From Streptomyces bathyalis (GTDB lineage Bacteria; Actinomycetota; Actinomycetes; Streptomycetales; Streptomycetaceae), in contig NZ_CP048882.1 in NCBI RefSeq assembly GCF_015910445.1, positions 558,001-622,000 on the forward strand: a DNA stretch of 64,000 bases, in the 5' to 3' direction. The notes under the pieces were generated by a model. The model ran no database searches. It was not told the DNA's origin and saw only the letters and a list, made by a program, of their open reading frames with translations. How positions within the stretch are numbered: position 1 is the first letter of the stretch; each line of letters opens with the position of its first letter. Of the stretch, positions 8,618 to 16,679 are shown one piece after another. The translations under genes and the position numbers were made by a program.

Positions 8618-9366
8618 CGGCCCTGGCCCAGGAAGTAGCGCCGGTAGCGTTCGTTCAGCTGCTCCATGTCGAGCAGGACGAAGAAGTCGGCGACACCGAA
8701 GTCCCTGTCGTGGGCGGGTGCCCCGCACACCCAGGCGCCGATCCGCAGATACCCGCGGAGCAGCGCGGGGAGCGAGGCGTAGTCCGGCATTGCCGTCAGC
8801 GGCTGCCGCGGGTGCCACGGGTCGTGCGGATGTACGCGCAGTTCGGCCGGGGCGGCATGCTTGGTGGTGCCCAGCAGCCAGGCGTCGGCCGCGGACTGGC
8901 CGCCGTCGTCCAGCGGTACGGATCCGCAGCCGGCCAGATAGCGGTGTCCGGACAACAGCATGTAGCGCGCGAGCCCGCCCCACATGGCGTTGATCACCGC
9001 ACCCGAGCGGTGATCGGGGTGCACGCAGGCGCGGCCCGCCTCGACCATCGACGACCTGACGTCGACGGGGAGGCAGCGCAGATCGAACTCGGACTCCGAG
9101 TAGAGGCGTTCACTCCTCCCGGGCGGCATGAGCCGGTACGTGCCGACGACTTCGCCTTCGGCCCGGGATGTGACGATGAGGTGATCCGCCGCCTCGTCGA
9201 AGCCGTCCACGTCGTGCCCGGGCAGGGGTGAACGCAGCCGAGCACCTTTCTCCTCGGCGAAGATCCGGTGACGGAGCCGCTGGGCGGCGCGTATCTCCGC
9301 CTCCGACCCGGCTATGGAGGTGGCGTACGTACCGGGGTCGGTCGTTACGCTGGATGCAGTGGGCAT
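8614..9366 (-). CDS. OlsB-like ornithine N-acyltransferase (GNAT fold)
   Basis: A 250-residue protein resembling L-ornithine N-alpha-acyltransferase. Visible are RLRHRIFAEEKGARL and the D-x-x-D segment PGHDVDGFDEAADHLIV. The blocks GTYRLMPPGRSERLYSESEFDL and VEAGRACVHPDHRSG follow, all in the order seen in OlsB. The C-terminal VADFFVLLDMEQLNERYRRYFL is also typical. The start ATG 9366 is supported by AGGGAGA six bases upstream; a longer open frame exists but lacks similarity. The enzyme moves a 3-hydroxyacyl chain from ACP onto ornithine, the first step of ornithine-lipid synthesis. The OlsA-like gene overlaps its stop, and an arginase-family gene lies upstream on the same strand. Confidence 0.82.
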   Translation of the reverse strand: MPTASSVTTDPGTYATSIAGSEAEIRAAQRLRHRIFAEEKGARLRSPLPGHDVDGFDEAADHLIVTSRAEGEVVGTYRLMPPGRSERLYSESEFDLRCLPVDVRSSMVEAGRACVHPDHRSGAVINAMWGGLARYMLLSGHRYLAGCGSVPLDDGGQSAADAWLLGTTKHAAPAELRVHPHDPWHPRQPLTAMPDYASLPALLRGYLRIGAWVCGAPAHDRDFGVADFFVLLDMEQLNERYRRYFLGQGR

Positions 9367-9469
9367 GAGTGATCTCCCTAGGTGGGCTGCTGCGGCACCC
9401 GCGCGGACCGTTGCCAGCGATCTCCGCGAGGGTTCCTCCGTATGCAACCGGTTGCTCGTGTTCCGCACG

Positions 9470-9497
9470 GGGCCGCCGAGTTACCGCTCGGCGGCCC
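9470..9497 (-). terminator. Inverted repeat, possible terminator of the arginase gene
   Basis: A perfect 11-base stem (GGGCCGCCGAG with CTCGGCGGCCC) around a six-base loop, in the gap between the arginase gene and olsB. It lies about 185 bases past the arginase stop and about 100 bases before the olsB start. There is no T-run, so it could attenuate rather than end transcription. Confidence 0.4.
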
Positions 9498-9680
9498 TTC
9501 CGCGTCGGGTGAGTGCCGCAGACGTCCGGCGGCACGGTCCCGGGCAGCGTGACCGTTGTCTCCTGCTCGGGCCGCGGTTCGGCGTCCACGGGTCAACTGC
9601 CGGGCCCTGCCCGGGAGTCGACGACTGGGACGTGGGGGTTTCGTCGCGGCGCTGCTCGTCATAGCGGTTGGGCGGAACGC

Positions 9681-10562
9681 TCAACTCATCAGGAGGCGGG
9701 CGAAGTCCGCGATGCGGCGCGCGTGGTGCCGGCCGGAGTCGAGATCCGGGTTGTAGATGCACAGGGTGATCCCCACACAACCGGTGGCGCCCAGCGCCGT
9801 GGTTGTCAGGAGTTCCAGCTCCGGCCAGGTCAGACCGCCCGGCTGCGGGTAGTCGACGGCGGGCAGAGCGTCGGTGGAGAGCACGTCGAGGTCGATGTGC
9901 AGCCACCAGTTGCCGGTCCGGCGGTGCAGCTGCTCGGTGCTCTCGCGCGCGTACGCTGCCGCCGCGCCGGGCTGCCAGGCGAGATCGGCGCCGGTACGCA
10001 TGCGGATCCTCCCCGCCACCGACGGGATCCCGTACGCCGCGAGTTCGCCCGCATCGCGGGGCCCCAGCGCGACGACGGCGTCGGGGGCGAGGGTGGGCAG
10101 CAACCGCACCAGCGACTGCGGGAGGTTCTCGCGGTGCAGCCCCAGCAGGAGGCCGAGTTCGCAGTCGGCGGCTTCGCCCGTGGTGCTGCGGTCCGGAGGC
10201 CACGCATCCTCGTGGCCGTCGACGAACAGCAGGCCGACGTCTCCTGCTGCTTCGGCCGCGCCGCTCAGAGCGCCGAGAAGGACGGGGCAGTCGCCTCCGA
10301 GCACGAGCGGACGGTCGCCTGCGCGGAGGCCGTCGGCGACCGCCTTGTGCACCGAGGCGATCGTCGTCTCCAGGCTGCCGGGCGAGATCAGCCCGGAGCG
10401 GGCGTCACGGCCAGGGTCGAGCACGCCGACGTCCACGTCACCGGCATCGCGGAGGCCACCGGGCGGCACGTCGATCAGCCCGGCCTCGCGAAGGGCTCGC
10501 GGCGCCCGGGCGACGCCGTCGGACCGGCCGGCCGAGTTGAAGGGAACGCCGATGAGTCTCAT
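9681..10562 (-). CDS. Arginase/agmatinase/formiminoglutamase family protein
   Basis: A 293-residue ureohydrolase-fold protein. The three metal-site blocks are present: LGGDCPVLLG (Asp91, with Cys92 where many members have His), FVDGHEDAW (Asp115, His117, Asp119) and HIDLDVLST near residue 215. The Cys in the first block and the lack of Pro after the last block are shared with actinobacterial arginase-like proteins, so a complete two-manganese site is plausible but not proven. The reaction would be hydrolysis of a guanidino compound; if it is arginine the product is ornithine, the substrate of the OlsB-like enzyme encoded next downstream. The start ATG 10562 follows a GAGGAG site. Confidence 0.8.
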   Translation of the reverse strand: MRLIGVPFNSAGRSDGVARAPRALREAGLIDVPPGGLRDAGDVDVGVLDPGRDARSGLISPGSLETTIASVHKAVADGLRAGDRPLVLGGDCPVLLGALSGAAEAAGDVGLLFVDGHEDAWPPDRSTTGEAADCELGLLLGLHRENLPQSLVRLLPTLAPDAVVALGPRDAGELAAYGIPSVAGRIRMRTGADLAWQPGAAAAYARESTEQLHRRTGNWWLHIDLDVLSTDALPAVDYPQPGGLTWPELELLTTTALGATGCVGITLCIYNPDLDSGRHHARRIADFARLLMS

Positions 10563-10964
10563 CCGCTCCTCCCCCTCTCACCAGAGGCCCTGCTGCCGCT
10601 ACGTGTCCGCCCCGAGTTCGGCTGCGCCCGCTCCACGCCTGCGAGTTCCATCAGGCGAGGGAACGCGGCCCGCGCACCGGAGGTTGCCACGCTGGTCGGG
10701 TGCGCGGGCGCGACGCGAGCGGCAGCGGTGCATCGCCGGAAGCCGCGTTCCCGTGCGACGGTCCCGCAAACGAGCCTCCCGGAGAGGCGCGGAACGGGCG
10801 GGTTCCTGACCGGGTCAGGCCCTCCGCCCGCTCCGCGCAGAGCTCCTCCCCACTCGTCGGAAGCGCCCCCGGCCGTCCCGGGGCGCGTCACTCTCGATGC
10901 GGCACCGGTCACGGACAGCGCATCAACCGGGAGAGCCTTCCAGCGGTCCGGTCAGCGGCAGCGA
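10563..10964. other. Intergenic stretch without a recognised gene
   Basis: About 400 bases between the arginase start and the end of the secreted-protein gene, which share a strand. Open frames here are ordinary GC-rich antisense or out-of-frame runs with no recognisable family. It presumably holds the arginase promoter; no clear element was identified. Confidence 0.4.
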
Positions 10965-11951
10965 TCATCCGCCGCAGAGCCCGTCGGCCGTCGTCAGGGA
11001 GCCGCCGCCGTTCTCGTCATCGGTGCCGAGGACGGCCTTGTCGGAGCCGGGAAGGCAGGCAAGCGCTTCGATCTTGTGCTTGTCGAACTTCTTCAGCGCC
11101 TCGGGGTCCTTCGTCACGGACAGCTTCACGCCGCCCGAGCCGGTCAGCGTCACATGCCCCGCGGTGTAGACGGCCGAGTCGAAGGGCCCGTCGTCGCCGG
11201 GGTCGGAGGCCGAACTCACCTGCAGCGCACCGGAGTCGGTGAGCTTCGTGTCGGAGGCGTGGCGCACATGCTCCGTCGGGTAGGGGGACGTCACCTGGGC
11301 GGACTCCACGTCGCCGAAGTGGCTTTCGCCCGCGGAGTCGAAGGAGACCGGGGCGGCGTGGAGCGTGGCGGGACGGTCGTCCTCGCCCCGGCCTCCCCAT
11401 ACGGCGACCAGCTTGCCCTCCCGCGCGGAAGCCTTCGTCCTGCCCGGTGCGGCGGAGGAAGGCGGCGCGCCGAGCGCGAAGTTCTCGACCTCGTCGCCGG
11501 ACTCGACGGCGGGCAGGGTGAAGGTGTCGACGACCTCGGCCACACCGTCCGCGACCTTCAGGTGGTAGGCGGCGCCGGAGCTTGCCACGGCGAGGTAGCC
11601 GCCCTTCTCACCGGGGACGTCGTCGAGCGCTTCGAGGTCGCTGGGCAGCTCGCCGCCCTTCCAGTCGAGAGCGTCGACGTCGGGCTTCTTGCCGTCCTCG
11701 TAGGTGACGGACGCGATGCGGTTCTCATCGGCATCCTTGTTGTCGCGGACGATGACCGCGTCGACGCCGTCCTCGAGGTTTCCGCCGCCGGCCACGGCGA
11801 TCCCGCTGATGCCGGAGGTCTTCCCCTTACCCGCGGACTGCCAGCCGTCGTCCGCGCCTGCGTGGGCGGGGAGGGCGGTGACCGTGACGGCGAGTGCTGC
11901 TCCCGCACCGAGGGCGGCGAGGGCTGACCTTATGAACGTCTTGGAGGGCAT
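10965..11951 (-). CDS. Secreted protein of unknown function
   Basis: A 328-residue protein with a clear Sec signal peptide: positive start (MPSKTFIRS), a hydrophobic core (ALAALGAGAALAVTVTA) and an AHA-type cleavage site near residue 31. The mature part is acidic, rich in Gly, Asp and Ser, and contains repeated strand-like phrases (ISGIAVAGGGNLEDGVDAVIV, KGGYLAVASSGAAYHLKVADG, KLVAVWGG). These suggest a beta-propeller-like exported protein, but I cannot name a family. Two Cys residues near the C-terminus (ALACLPG and GLCGG) could form a disulphide. The start ATG 11951 is chosen for the signal peptide; the frame stays open far upstream without meaning. Function is unknown. Confidence 0.7.
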   Translation of the reverse strand: MPSKTFIRSALAALGAGAALAVTVTALPAHAGADDGWQSAGKGKTSGISGIAVAGGGNLEDGVDAVIVRDNKDADENRIASVTYEDGKKPDVDALDWKGGELPSDLEALDDVPGEKGGYLAVASSGAAYHLKVADGVAEVVDTFTLPAVESGDEVENFALGAPPSSAAPGRTKASAREGKLVAVWGGRGEDDRPATLHAAPVSFDSAGESHFGDVESAQVTSPYPTEHVRHASDTKLTDSGALQVSSASDPGDDGPFDSAVYTAGHVTLTGSGGVKLSVTKDPEALKKFDKHKIEALACLPGSDKAVLGTDDENGGGSLTTADGLCGG

Positions 11952-12467
11952 GGGTCCCTTTCGGGTTCTGCGTGTGGGGGGTGACTCGCGTGGACGCGCG
12001 CCGTCGGGGACGCTAGCGACGCTGGAAGAGACCCGGCAACATCCCAAAACGGACGGCGCCACGGTGACGGGCAGAGGCCCCGGCCCGCTCCGGCGGAAGG
12101 TCCTTCGAATCCCCCTCCGCGCCACGGCCGTTGACGAGATCGTCCCACCCGAGGGCGAGTTGAGGCGCACTCGCGGTCGGGACGCCTCGCGGGCCGAGAT
12201 CCGGTGCCCGACACCCGCGCGGACGGCCCAGAAGAAGAGCCCGAGCGACGCGACCGCGACGACCAGGGTGTCCCAGGGAGCGTGCAGATGTCCGGCGCCT
12301 CGCGAAGGCCGCCGCGTCCGAAGAACTGGGCGTGCGCGTCCACCTGTGCGGCGACGTGCAGGCACCCTGACCCCCGCCCCCTCCGGTCCCGCCTGGCCAG
12401 ATCTGCCCTGACCAGGTCCGGCCAGGCCCGGCGACCGCCTGAGCCTCCGTGGTGCTAGGCTCATTTT
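11952..12467. other. Intergenic region with possible gene remnants
   Basis: About 500 bases between the divergent secreted-protein and TetR genes. On the minus strand, roughly 12292 down to 12170, a frame encodes WDTLVVAVASLGLFFWAVRAG, one good membrane helix without a proper gene around it. On the plus strand, 12283-12371, a frame reads LAKAAASEELGVRVHLCGDV and then stops. Both look like ends of genes that have lost the rest, but neither is assignable. Confidence 0.3.
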
Positions 12468-12491
12468 CCTAATGCTTTTAGGTTTTTACCT
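12468..12491. promoter_or_regulatory. Putative TetR operator with three half-sites
   Basis: CCTAA at 12468-12472, TTAGG at 12478-12482 and ACCT at 12488-12491 are alternating inverted half-sites ten bases apart, in a locally AT-rich patch about 30-50 bases before the TetR gene. They form two overlapping inverted repeats (CCTAA-N5-TTAGG and AGGT-TTTT-ACCT). This is the expected place and form for an autoregulatory operator. Confidence 0.5.
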
Positions 12492-12520
12492 GAAGCACTC
12501 AAGCAGATGGGCGGGACGGT

Positions 12521-13090
12521 ATGGCACGCGCGGGACTGACCACGGAACGTCTGGTCCGGGCCGGGGCGGACCTGGCCGACGAGGCCGGATTCGGCCAGGT
12601 GACCGTCTCGGCGCTGGCCAGGCGCTTCGACGTGAAGACCGCGAGCCTGTACTCGCATGTGAAGAGCTCCCAGGACCTCAGAACGAGGATCGCCCTGCTC
12701 GCACTGGAGGAACTGGCCGACCGTGTCGGCGCCGCCCTGGCCGGGCGGGCCGGCAAAGACGCCCTGGCCGCCTTCGCCGACGCCTACCGCGACTACGCCC
12801 GGGAGCACCCGGGCCGCTATGCCGCCGCACAGCTCCGGCTCGATCCGGAGACGGCGGCGGCGAGCGCCGGGGTCAAGCATGCGCAGATGACGCGGGCGAT
12901 CCTGCGCGGCTACGACCTGACGGAACCGGACCAGACGCACGCCGTGCGGATGCTGGGCAGCGTCTTCCACGGCTACATCAGCCTGGAGGCGGCCGGAGGC
13001 TTCAGCCACACCCCCGTCGACACGCAGGAGACCTGGTCATGGGTCCTGGACCGCCTCGACGCCCTGCTGCGGGGCCGGGCCGCACCCTGA
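12521..13090 (+). CDS. TetR/AcrR family regulator with WHG-type C-terminal domain
   Basis: A 189-residue TetR-family repressor. Residues 7-55 hold the helix-turn-helix (RLVRAGADLADEAGF, then VSALARRFDVKTASLYSHVKS). The C-terminal part, with AFADAYRDYAREHPGRYAA and MLGSVFHGYISLEAAGGF, matches the WHG ligand-binding domain. It is preceded by a three-half-site inverted repeat that is probably its own operator, and followed after about 100 bases by the SGNH hydrolase gene on the same strand, a likely target. The start ATG 12521 is followed at once by a typical N-terminus (MARAGLTTERLV). The inducer is unknown. Confidence 0.88.
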   Translation: MARAGLTTERLVRAGADLADEAGFGQVTVSALARRFDVKTASLYSHVKSSQDLRTRIALLALEELADRVGAALAGRAGKDALAAFADAYRDYAREHPGRYAAAQLRLDPETAAASAGVKHAQMTRAILRGYDLTEPDQTHAVRMLGSVFHGYISLEAAGGFSHTPVDTQETWSWVLDRLDALLRGRAAP

Positions 13091-13197
13091 GCCCCTCACC
13101 TGCAACCCCGCCGTCGCCGCGTCCGCAGGAACCCGCGCGCACTCAGCGCCGCCACGCATCAGACCGATCCATACCTCTTGATCAACAGGCAGAGGCG

Positions 13198-14391
13198 ATG
13201 AACTCCGAGCACCGCACCACCACATCCGTCACGACGCCGATAACAGCGGACCTGCTGCGCGGCGCCCTCGATCTGGAACGGACCGCACACGGCGTACTGC
13301 CGCACCGGCTGCCCGCACGCGCCCGCGCCCAGTGCACCGACGGACAGCTCGCCATGGCCGAGGCGCAGCCCTCCGGCGTGCGGCTGGTCTTCCGCACGCG
13401 GGCCACCACCGTAGAGCTGGACACGCTGCCGACCAAGCGGGTCTACATCGGCGCTCCGCCCCGCCCCGACGGCGTGTACGACCTGCTCGTCGACGGCCGC
13501 CTCGCGGGGCAGGCCGGCGTGGCAGGCGGCAACACCCTGACCATCGACATGGCCACCGGGACCGCCGAGAAGCGTCCGGGCACGGGCGGCACCGTCCGCT
13601 TCAGCGGCATGCCCGACAGCCCCAAGGACGTCGAGATCTGGCTGCCGCACAACGAGACCACCGAACTCGTCGCCCTGCGCACCGACGCACCCGTCGAACC
13701 CGCGCCCGACCGCGGCCGCAAGGTGTGGCTGCATCACGGCAGTTCGATCAGCCACGGCTCCGACGCCGCCAGCCCCACGACCACCTGGCCCGCGCTCGCG
13801 GCGGCCCTCGGCGGGGTGGAGCTGATCAATCTCGGCCTGGCCGGGAGCGCCCTGCTCGATCCGTTCACCGCCCGCGCGCTGCGCGACACCCCCGCCGACC
13901 TGATCAGCGTCAAGATCGGCATCAACCTGGTCAACGCCGATGTGATGCGGCTGCGCGCCCTCACCCCCGCCGTCCACGGGTTCCTCGACACCATCCGCGA
14001 GGGCCACCCCAAGGCTCCGCTTCTGGTCGTCTCGCCCATCCACTGCCCCATCCACGAGGACGCGCCCGGCCCCAGCGCCCCGGACCTCGAGGCGCTCAGC
14101 ACCGGGCAGTTGCGCTTCCGGGCCGGGGGCGACCCGGCGGACGTCGCGAGCGGGAAGCTGACGCTGAAGGTCGTGCGGGAGGAGCTGGCCCGGATCGTGG
14201 AGCAGCGTGCGGCGGAGGACGCGAATCTGCACCTGCTCGACGGCCTCGAGCTCTACGGGGAGGCCGACTTCGCCGAGCTGCCCCTGCCCGACGGGCTCCA
14301 CCCGGACGCGGCAACGCACCGCCGCATCGGAGAACGCTTCGCCGACCTTGCGTTCACCGCCAACAGGCCCTTCGGGGAACGCAGCTCATGA
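13198..14391 (+). CDS. SGNH/GDSL-type hydrolase with N-terminal beta-sandwich domain
   Basis: A 397-residue protein. Residues about 1-175 form a beta-rich region (VRLVFRTRATTVELDTL, YDLLVDGRLAGQA, DVEIWLPHNETTELVAL) like the N-terminal sandwich of carbohydrate-esterase-type SGNH enzymes. The catalytic part begins with WLHHGSSISHG, where the nucleophile Ser sits in GSS rather than GDS. NLGLAGSALLDP carries the block II Gly, and the final DGLHPDAATH gives the Asp-x-x-His pair. It probably removes acyl groups from a glycan or small molecule. There is no signal peptide, so the enzyme is cytoplasmic. The start ATG 13198 has AGAGG upstream. It follows a TetR gene that may control it. Confidence 0.85.
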   Translation: MNSEHRTTTSVTTPITADLLRGALDLERTAHGVLPHRLPARARAQCTDGQLAMAEAQPSGVRLVFRTRATTVELDTLPTKRVYIGAPPRPDGVYDLLVDGRLAGQAGVAGGNTLTIDMATGTAEKRPGTGGTVRFSGMPDSPKDVEIWLPHNETTELVALRTDAPVEPAPDRGRKVWLHHGSSISHGSDAASPTTTWPALAAALGGVELINLGLAGSALLDPFTARALRDTPADLISVKIGINLVNADVMRLRALTPAVHGFLDTIREGHPKAPLLVVSPIHCPIHEDAPGPSAPDLEALSTGQLRFRAGGDPADVASGKLTLKVVREELARIVEQRAAEDANLHLLDGLELYGEADFAELPLPDGLHPDAATHRRIGERFADLAFTANRPFGERSS

Positions 14392-14559
14392 GGCGGGCGT
14401 GCGAAGCACCCATCCTTGGGCCCCCGCGCCCTCCAGGCGGCGTGAGCCCACGGAGCTGCGGGCCCGGAGAACGTCCGGGAGGTGCCGCCGGTCAGGAATA
14501 TTTGAAAACTGAACTTCATTGACCGGAGTGCACTGCTCGCCCGCACCCAGGAGGTCACC

Positions 14560-15573
14560 ATGCCGGCCGTCACCGCGGACACCCTCACCCTGCCGCGCGT
14601 CCCGTCTCCCGCGGGTGCGGGCGTCCGCTGGCGAGAGGTCACCAAGACCGTGACCGCCCGCCGTCAGCTGGAAGGGGAAGGCTTCGAGGTACGCAGGCCG
14701 TTCCCCGGGACGGACCTCGCCGTTGCGGATCCGTTCCTGCTGCTGGACCACCTCGGGGCGGTCGAGTACGGCCCCGGTGAGGCCAAGGGCGCCCCCTGGC
14801 ACCCGCACCGCGGCTTCGAGACCGTGACCTACATGCTCGACGGGGCCTTCGAGCACAACGACTCCACCGGTGGCGGCGGCCTGATCACCGAGGGCGCCAC
14901 CCAGTGGATGACGGCAGGCGCGGGCGTGCTGCACTCCGAGCTGCCTCCGCAGGACTTCGTCGCCAAGGGCGGCCTCTTCCACGGGATCCAGCTGTGGGTC
15001 AATCTGCCCAAATCGCTGAAGTGGACCCCGGCCCAGTACCAGGACATCACTGCCGGACAGACGGTCCTGCTCTCCAGCGATGACGGCGGGAGCCTGCTGC
15101 GCGTCATCGCGGGCGACCTCGCCGGACACCGCGGCCCAGGCGTGACCAGGACGCCCATCACCTACGTCCACGCCACGGTGAGCCCCGGAGCGAAACTCGG
15201 TCTGCCCTGGCCGCAGGAGTTCAACGCGCTGGTCTACGTGCTGGCCGGCCGCGGCACCGTCGGAACCGATCGGCGGCCGCTGGAGGAAGGGCAGTTGGCC
15301 GTCCTCGGCCCCGGCGAGGCCCTCACCCTGCAGGCGGCTGACGGTCAGGACTACAACGGCAGCCGCACCGGCTGGGAGGTGCTGCTCCTGGGCGGGCTGC
15401 CGATCCGCGAACCCATCGCCCGCTACGGCCCGTTCGTGATGAACACCAAGGCGGAGATCATCCAGGCGGTCGAGGACTTCCAGAACGGCCGTCTCGGCAC
15501 CACCGCGCCCCGGCCCGTGCCGCACCGCACGGCAACCGACGCGCCCCTGGGCGGGGACGCAGCCGGGGAGTAG
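14560..15573 (+). CDS. Pirin family protein
   Basis: A 337-residue bicupin of the pirin family. The N-terminal cupin carries the metal ligands in HPHRGFETVTYM (near residues 75-86) and in GVLHSELPP (near residue 125). The C-terminal cupin is visible from FNALVYVLAGRG onwards. Bacterial pirins are Fe-binding proteins, several acting as quercetin dioxygenases or redox-linked enzyme partners. The start ATG 14560 is set by a textbook AGGAGGT five bases upstream. An AT-rich patch around 14495-14520, rare in this DNA, marks the promoter. The gene is convergent with the AraC gene at 15651. A physiological role cannot be deduced from the neighbours. Confidence 0.9.
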   Translation: MPAVTADTLTLPRVPSPAGAGVRWREVTKTVTARRQLEGEGFEVRRPFPGTDLAVADPFLLLDHLGAVEYGPGEAKGAPWHPHRGFETVTYMLDGAFEHNDSTGGGGLITEGATQWMTAGAGVLHSELPPQDFVAKGGLFHGIQLWVNLPKSLKWTPAQYQDITAGQTVLLSSDDGGSLLRVIAGDLAGHRGPGVTRTPITYVHATVSPGAKLGLPWPQEFNALVYVLAGRGTVGTDRRPLEEGQLAVLGPGEALTLQAADGQDYNGSRTGWEVLLLGGLPIREPIARYGPFVMNTKAEIIQAVEDFQNGRLGTTAPRPVPHRTATDAPLGGDAAGE

Positions 15574-15612
15574 GGGACCGGAGCGACCAGAAGGAAGCGA
15601 CCAGAAGGAGGG

Positions 15613-15650
15613 GCCTGCGGCGGAGCCGGAAGCGCGGCGCCGCGGCAGGC
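15613..15650. terminator. Possible bidirectional terminator hairpin
   Basis: GCCTGC...GCAGGC with largely complementary GC-rich inner arms and one bulge, between the convergent pirin and AraC genes. A 13-base tandem duplication (GCGACCAGAAGGA) lies just upstream at about 15582-15609. Confidence 0.4.
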
Positions 15651-16658
15651 TCAGATCGCGAGGGTCTCGGCGGGGCTGACACCATACGCATGGTGATAGG
15701 AGGCCACGAAATCCGCCGGCTTGGCGAATCCCCAGCGCGCGCCGACGGACGCCACCGTCTCACCGCCGTCGGCCGACGCGGCATCGTCGGCAGCGAGAAG
15801 TTCGAAGTGCGCGCGGTCCAGCCGGACGCTGCGCAGGCAACCGAAGACGCTGCTGGTGCGATGGCGGGCGAAGGCGATCTGCAGGGCGTGCGGGGTGACT
15901 CGGGCCGCGGCGGCGATGTCCGCGAGGCTGATGTCCTTGTGCGCGTTCTCCTCAATGAACGCGACAGCCCTCGCCACGGCACCGGCGGTGGCGTCGCCGC
16001 CGTCCGCCGAAGTGGGCTCCGGGCCACCGGTGTTGGGGAACATGCGCAGTGCGTTCGTTGCGAGGTTGCGCGCCAGATTGCCCACCACGAGCGGTTCGCT
16101 CATCGCGTCGGGGCCGGCGGAGAACACGTCGCGCACATATCCGACCGCCTCGCGCCACTGAGCCCCGAGATCTGCGGACGCCGGCTGCGTACCGGAGAAC
16201 TGCAGGGAACTGTCCGGCTCTTCCTCGGAAAAGCCGGCGGTCCGCATCAGGAGGGGCTGGCTCAGGACGACCGACCCGAAGTCGAGGTTGTGCACGGTGG
16301 CGCTGAAGGGCCGGTCCGGCGGTGAGATGACGGCGATGTCACCCGGACCCACGCGTTCGCTGTTGCCCTCCCACCGGTGCTCCACCCAGCCCGACCTCGG
16401 CTGGACGATCGCGAGATTTCCCAGCGGGTCGACGTCGTAGCCGATGTCCATGGACAGCGTCACGTCGTCGACGCAGAAGCAGCCGACGTCGTAGCGGGCG
16501 TGCCTGATGAACTGGTCCCGCTCGCTTCCCTTCATGCGCAGCTCGGTGCCGTAGGTGGCGTTCATGAAGGAGCGGCCCACGTCGAGGTCGTTGGTCTCGA
16601 ACACTGTCCGCCTCAAACCGTGGCGTTCAAGGTCGGAATGGACGGTGGCGGCGTTCAT
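15651..16658 (-). CDS. AraC family regulator (AraC-binding-like N-terminus)
   Basis: A 335-residue regulator. The N-terminal 200 residues form an AraC_binding_2-type cupin (VFETNDLDVGRSFMNATYG, then PGDIAVISPPDRPF). The C-terminal 100 residues hold the double helix-turn-helix: ISLADIAAAARVTPHALQIAF, RSVRLDRAHFELL, and VASVGARWGFAKPADFVASYHHAYG. It starts about 20 bases downstream of a second AraC-type gene on the same strand and resembles it in length and plan, so the two are likely tandem paralogues in one operon. Targets are unknown. The nearest differently oriented genes are the pirin (convergent) and the radical-SAM gene upstream. Confidence 0.9.
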   Translation of the reverse strand: MNAATVHSDLERHGLRRTVFETNDLDVGRSFMNATYGTELRMKGSERDQFIRHARYDVGCFCVDDVTLSMDIGYDVDPLGNLAIVQPRSGWVEHRWEGNSERVGPGDIAVISPPDRPFSATVHNLDFGSVVLSQPLLMRTAGFSEEEPDSSLQFSGTQPASADLGAQWREAVGYVRDVFSAGPDAMSEPLVVGNLARNLATNALRMFPNTGGPEPTSADGGDATAGAVARAVAFIEENAHKDISLADIAAAARVTPHALQIAFARHRTSSVFGCLRSVRLDRAHFELLAADDAASADGGETVASVGARWGFAKPADFVASYHHAYGVSPAETLAI

Positions 16659-16679
16659 GAGCTTTCCCGCAACGAGGGG

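Noticed and set aside
9513..11927. A plus-strand open frame of about 800 codons
   Set aside because: It is antisense to the arginase and secreted-protein genes, has Arg/Gly/Val-rich composition without domains, and is an artefact of high GC.
14495..14520. Inverted repeat TGAA-N8-TTCA before the pirin gene as an operator
   Set aside because: The arms are only four bases in an AT-rich promoter patch, which is not above chance.
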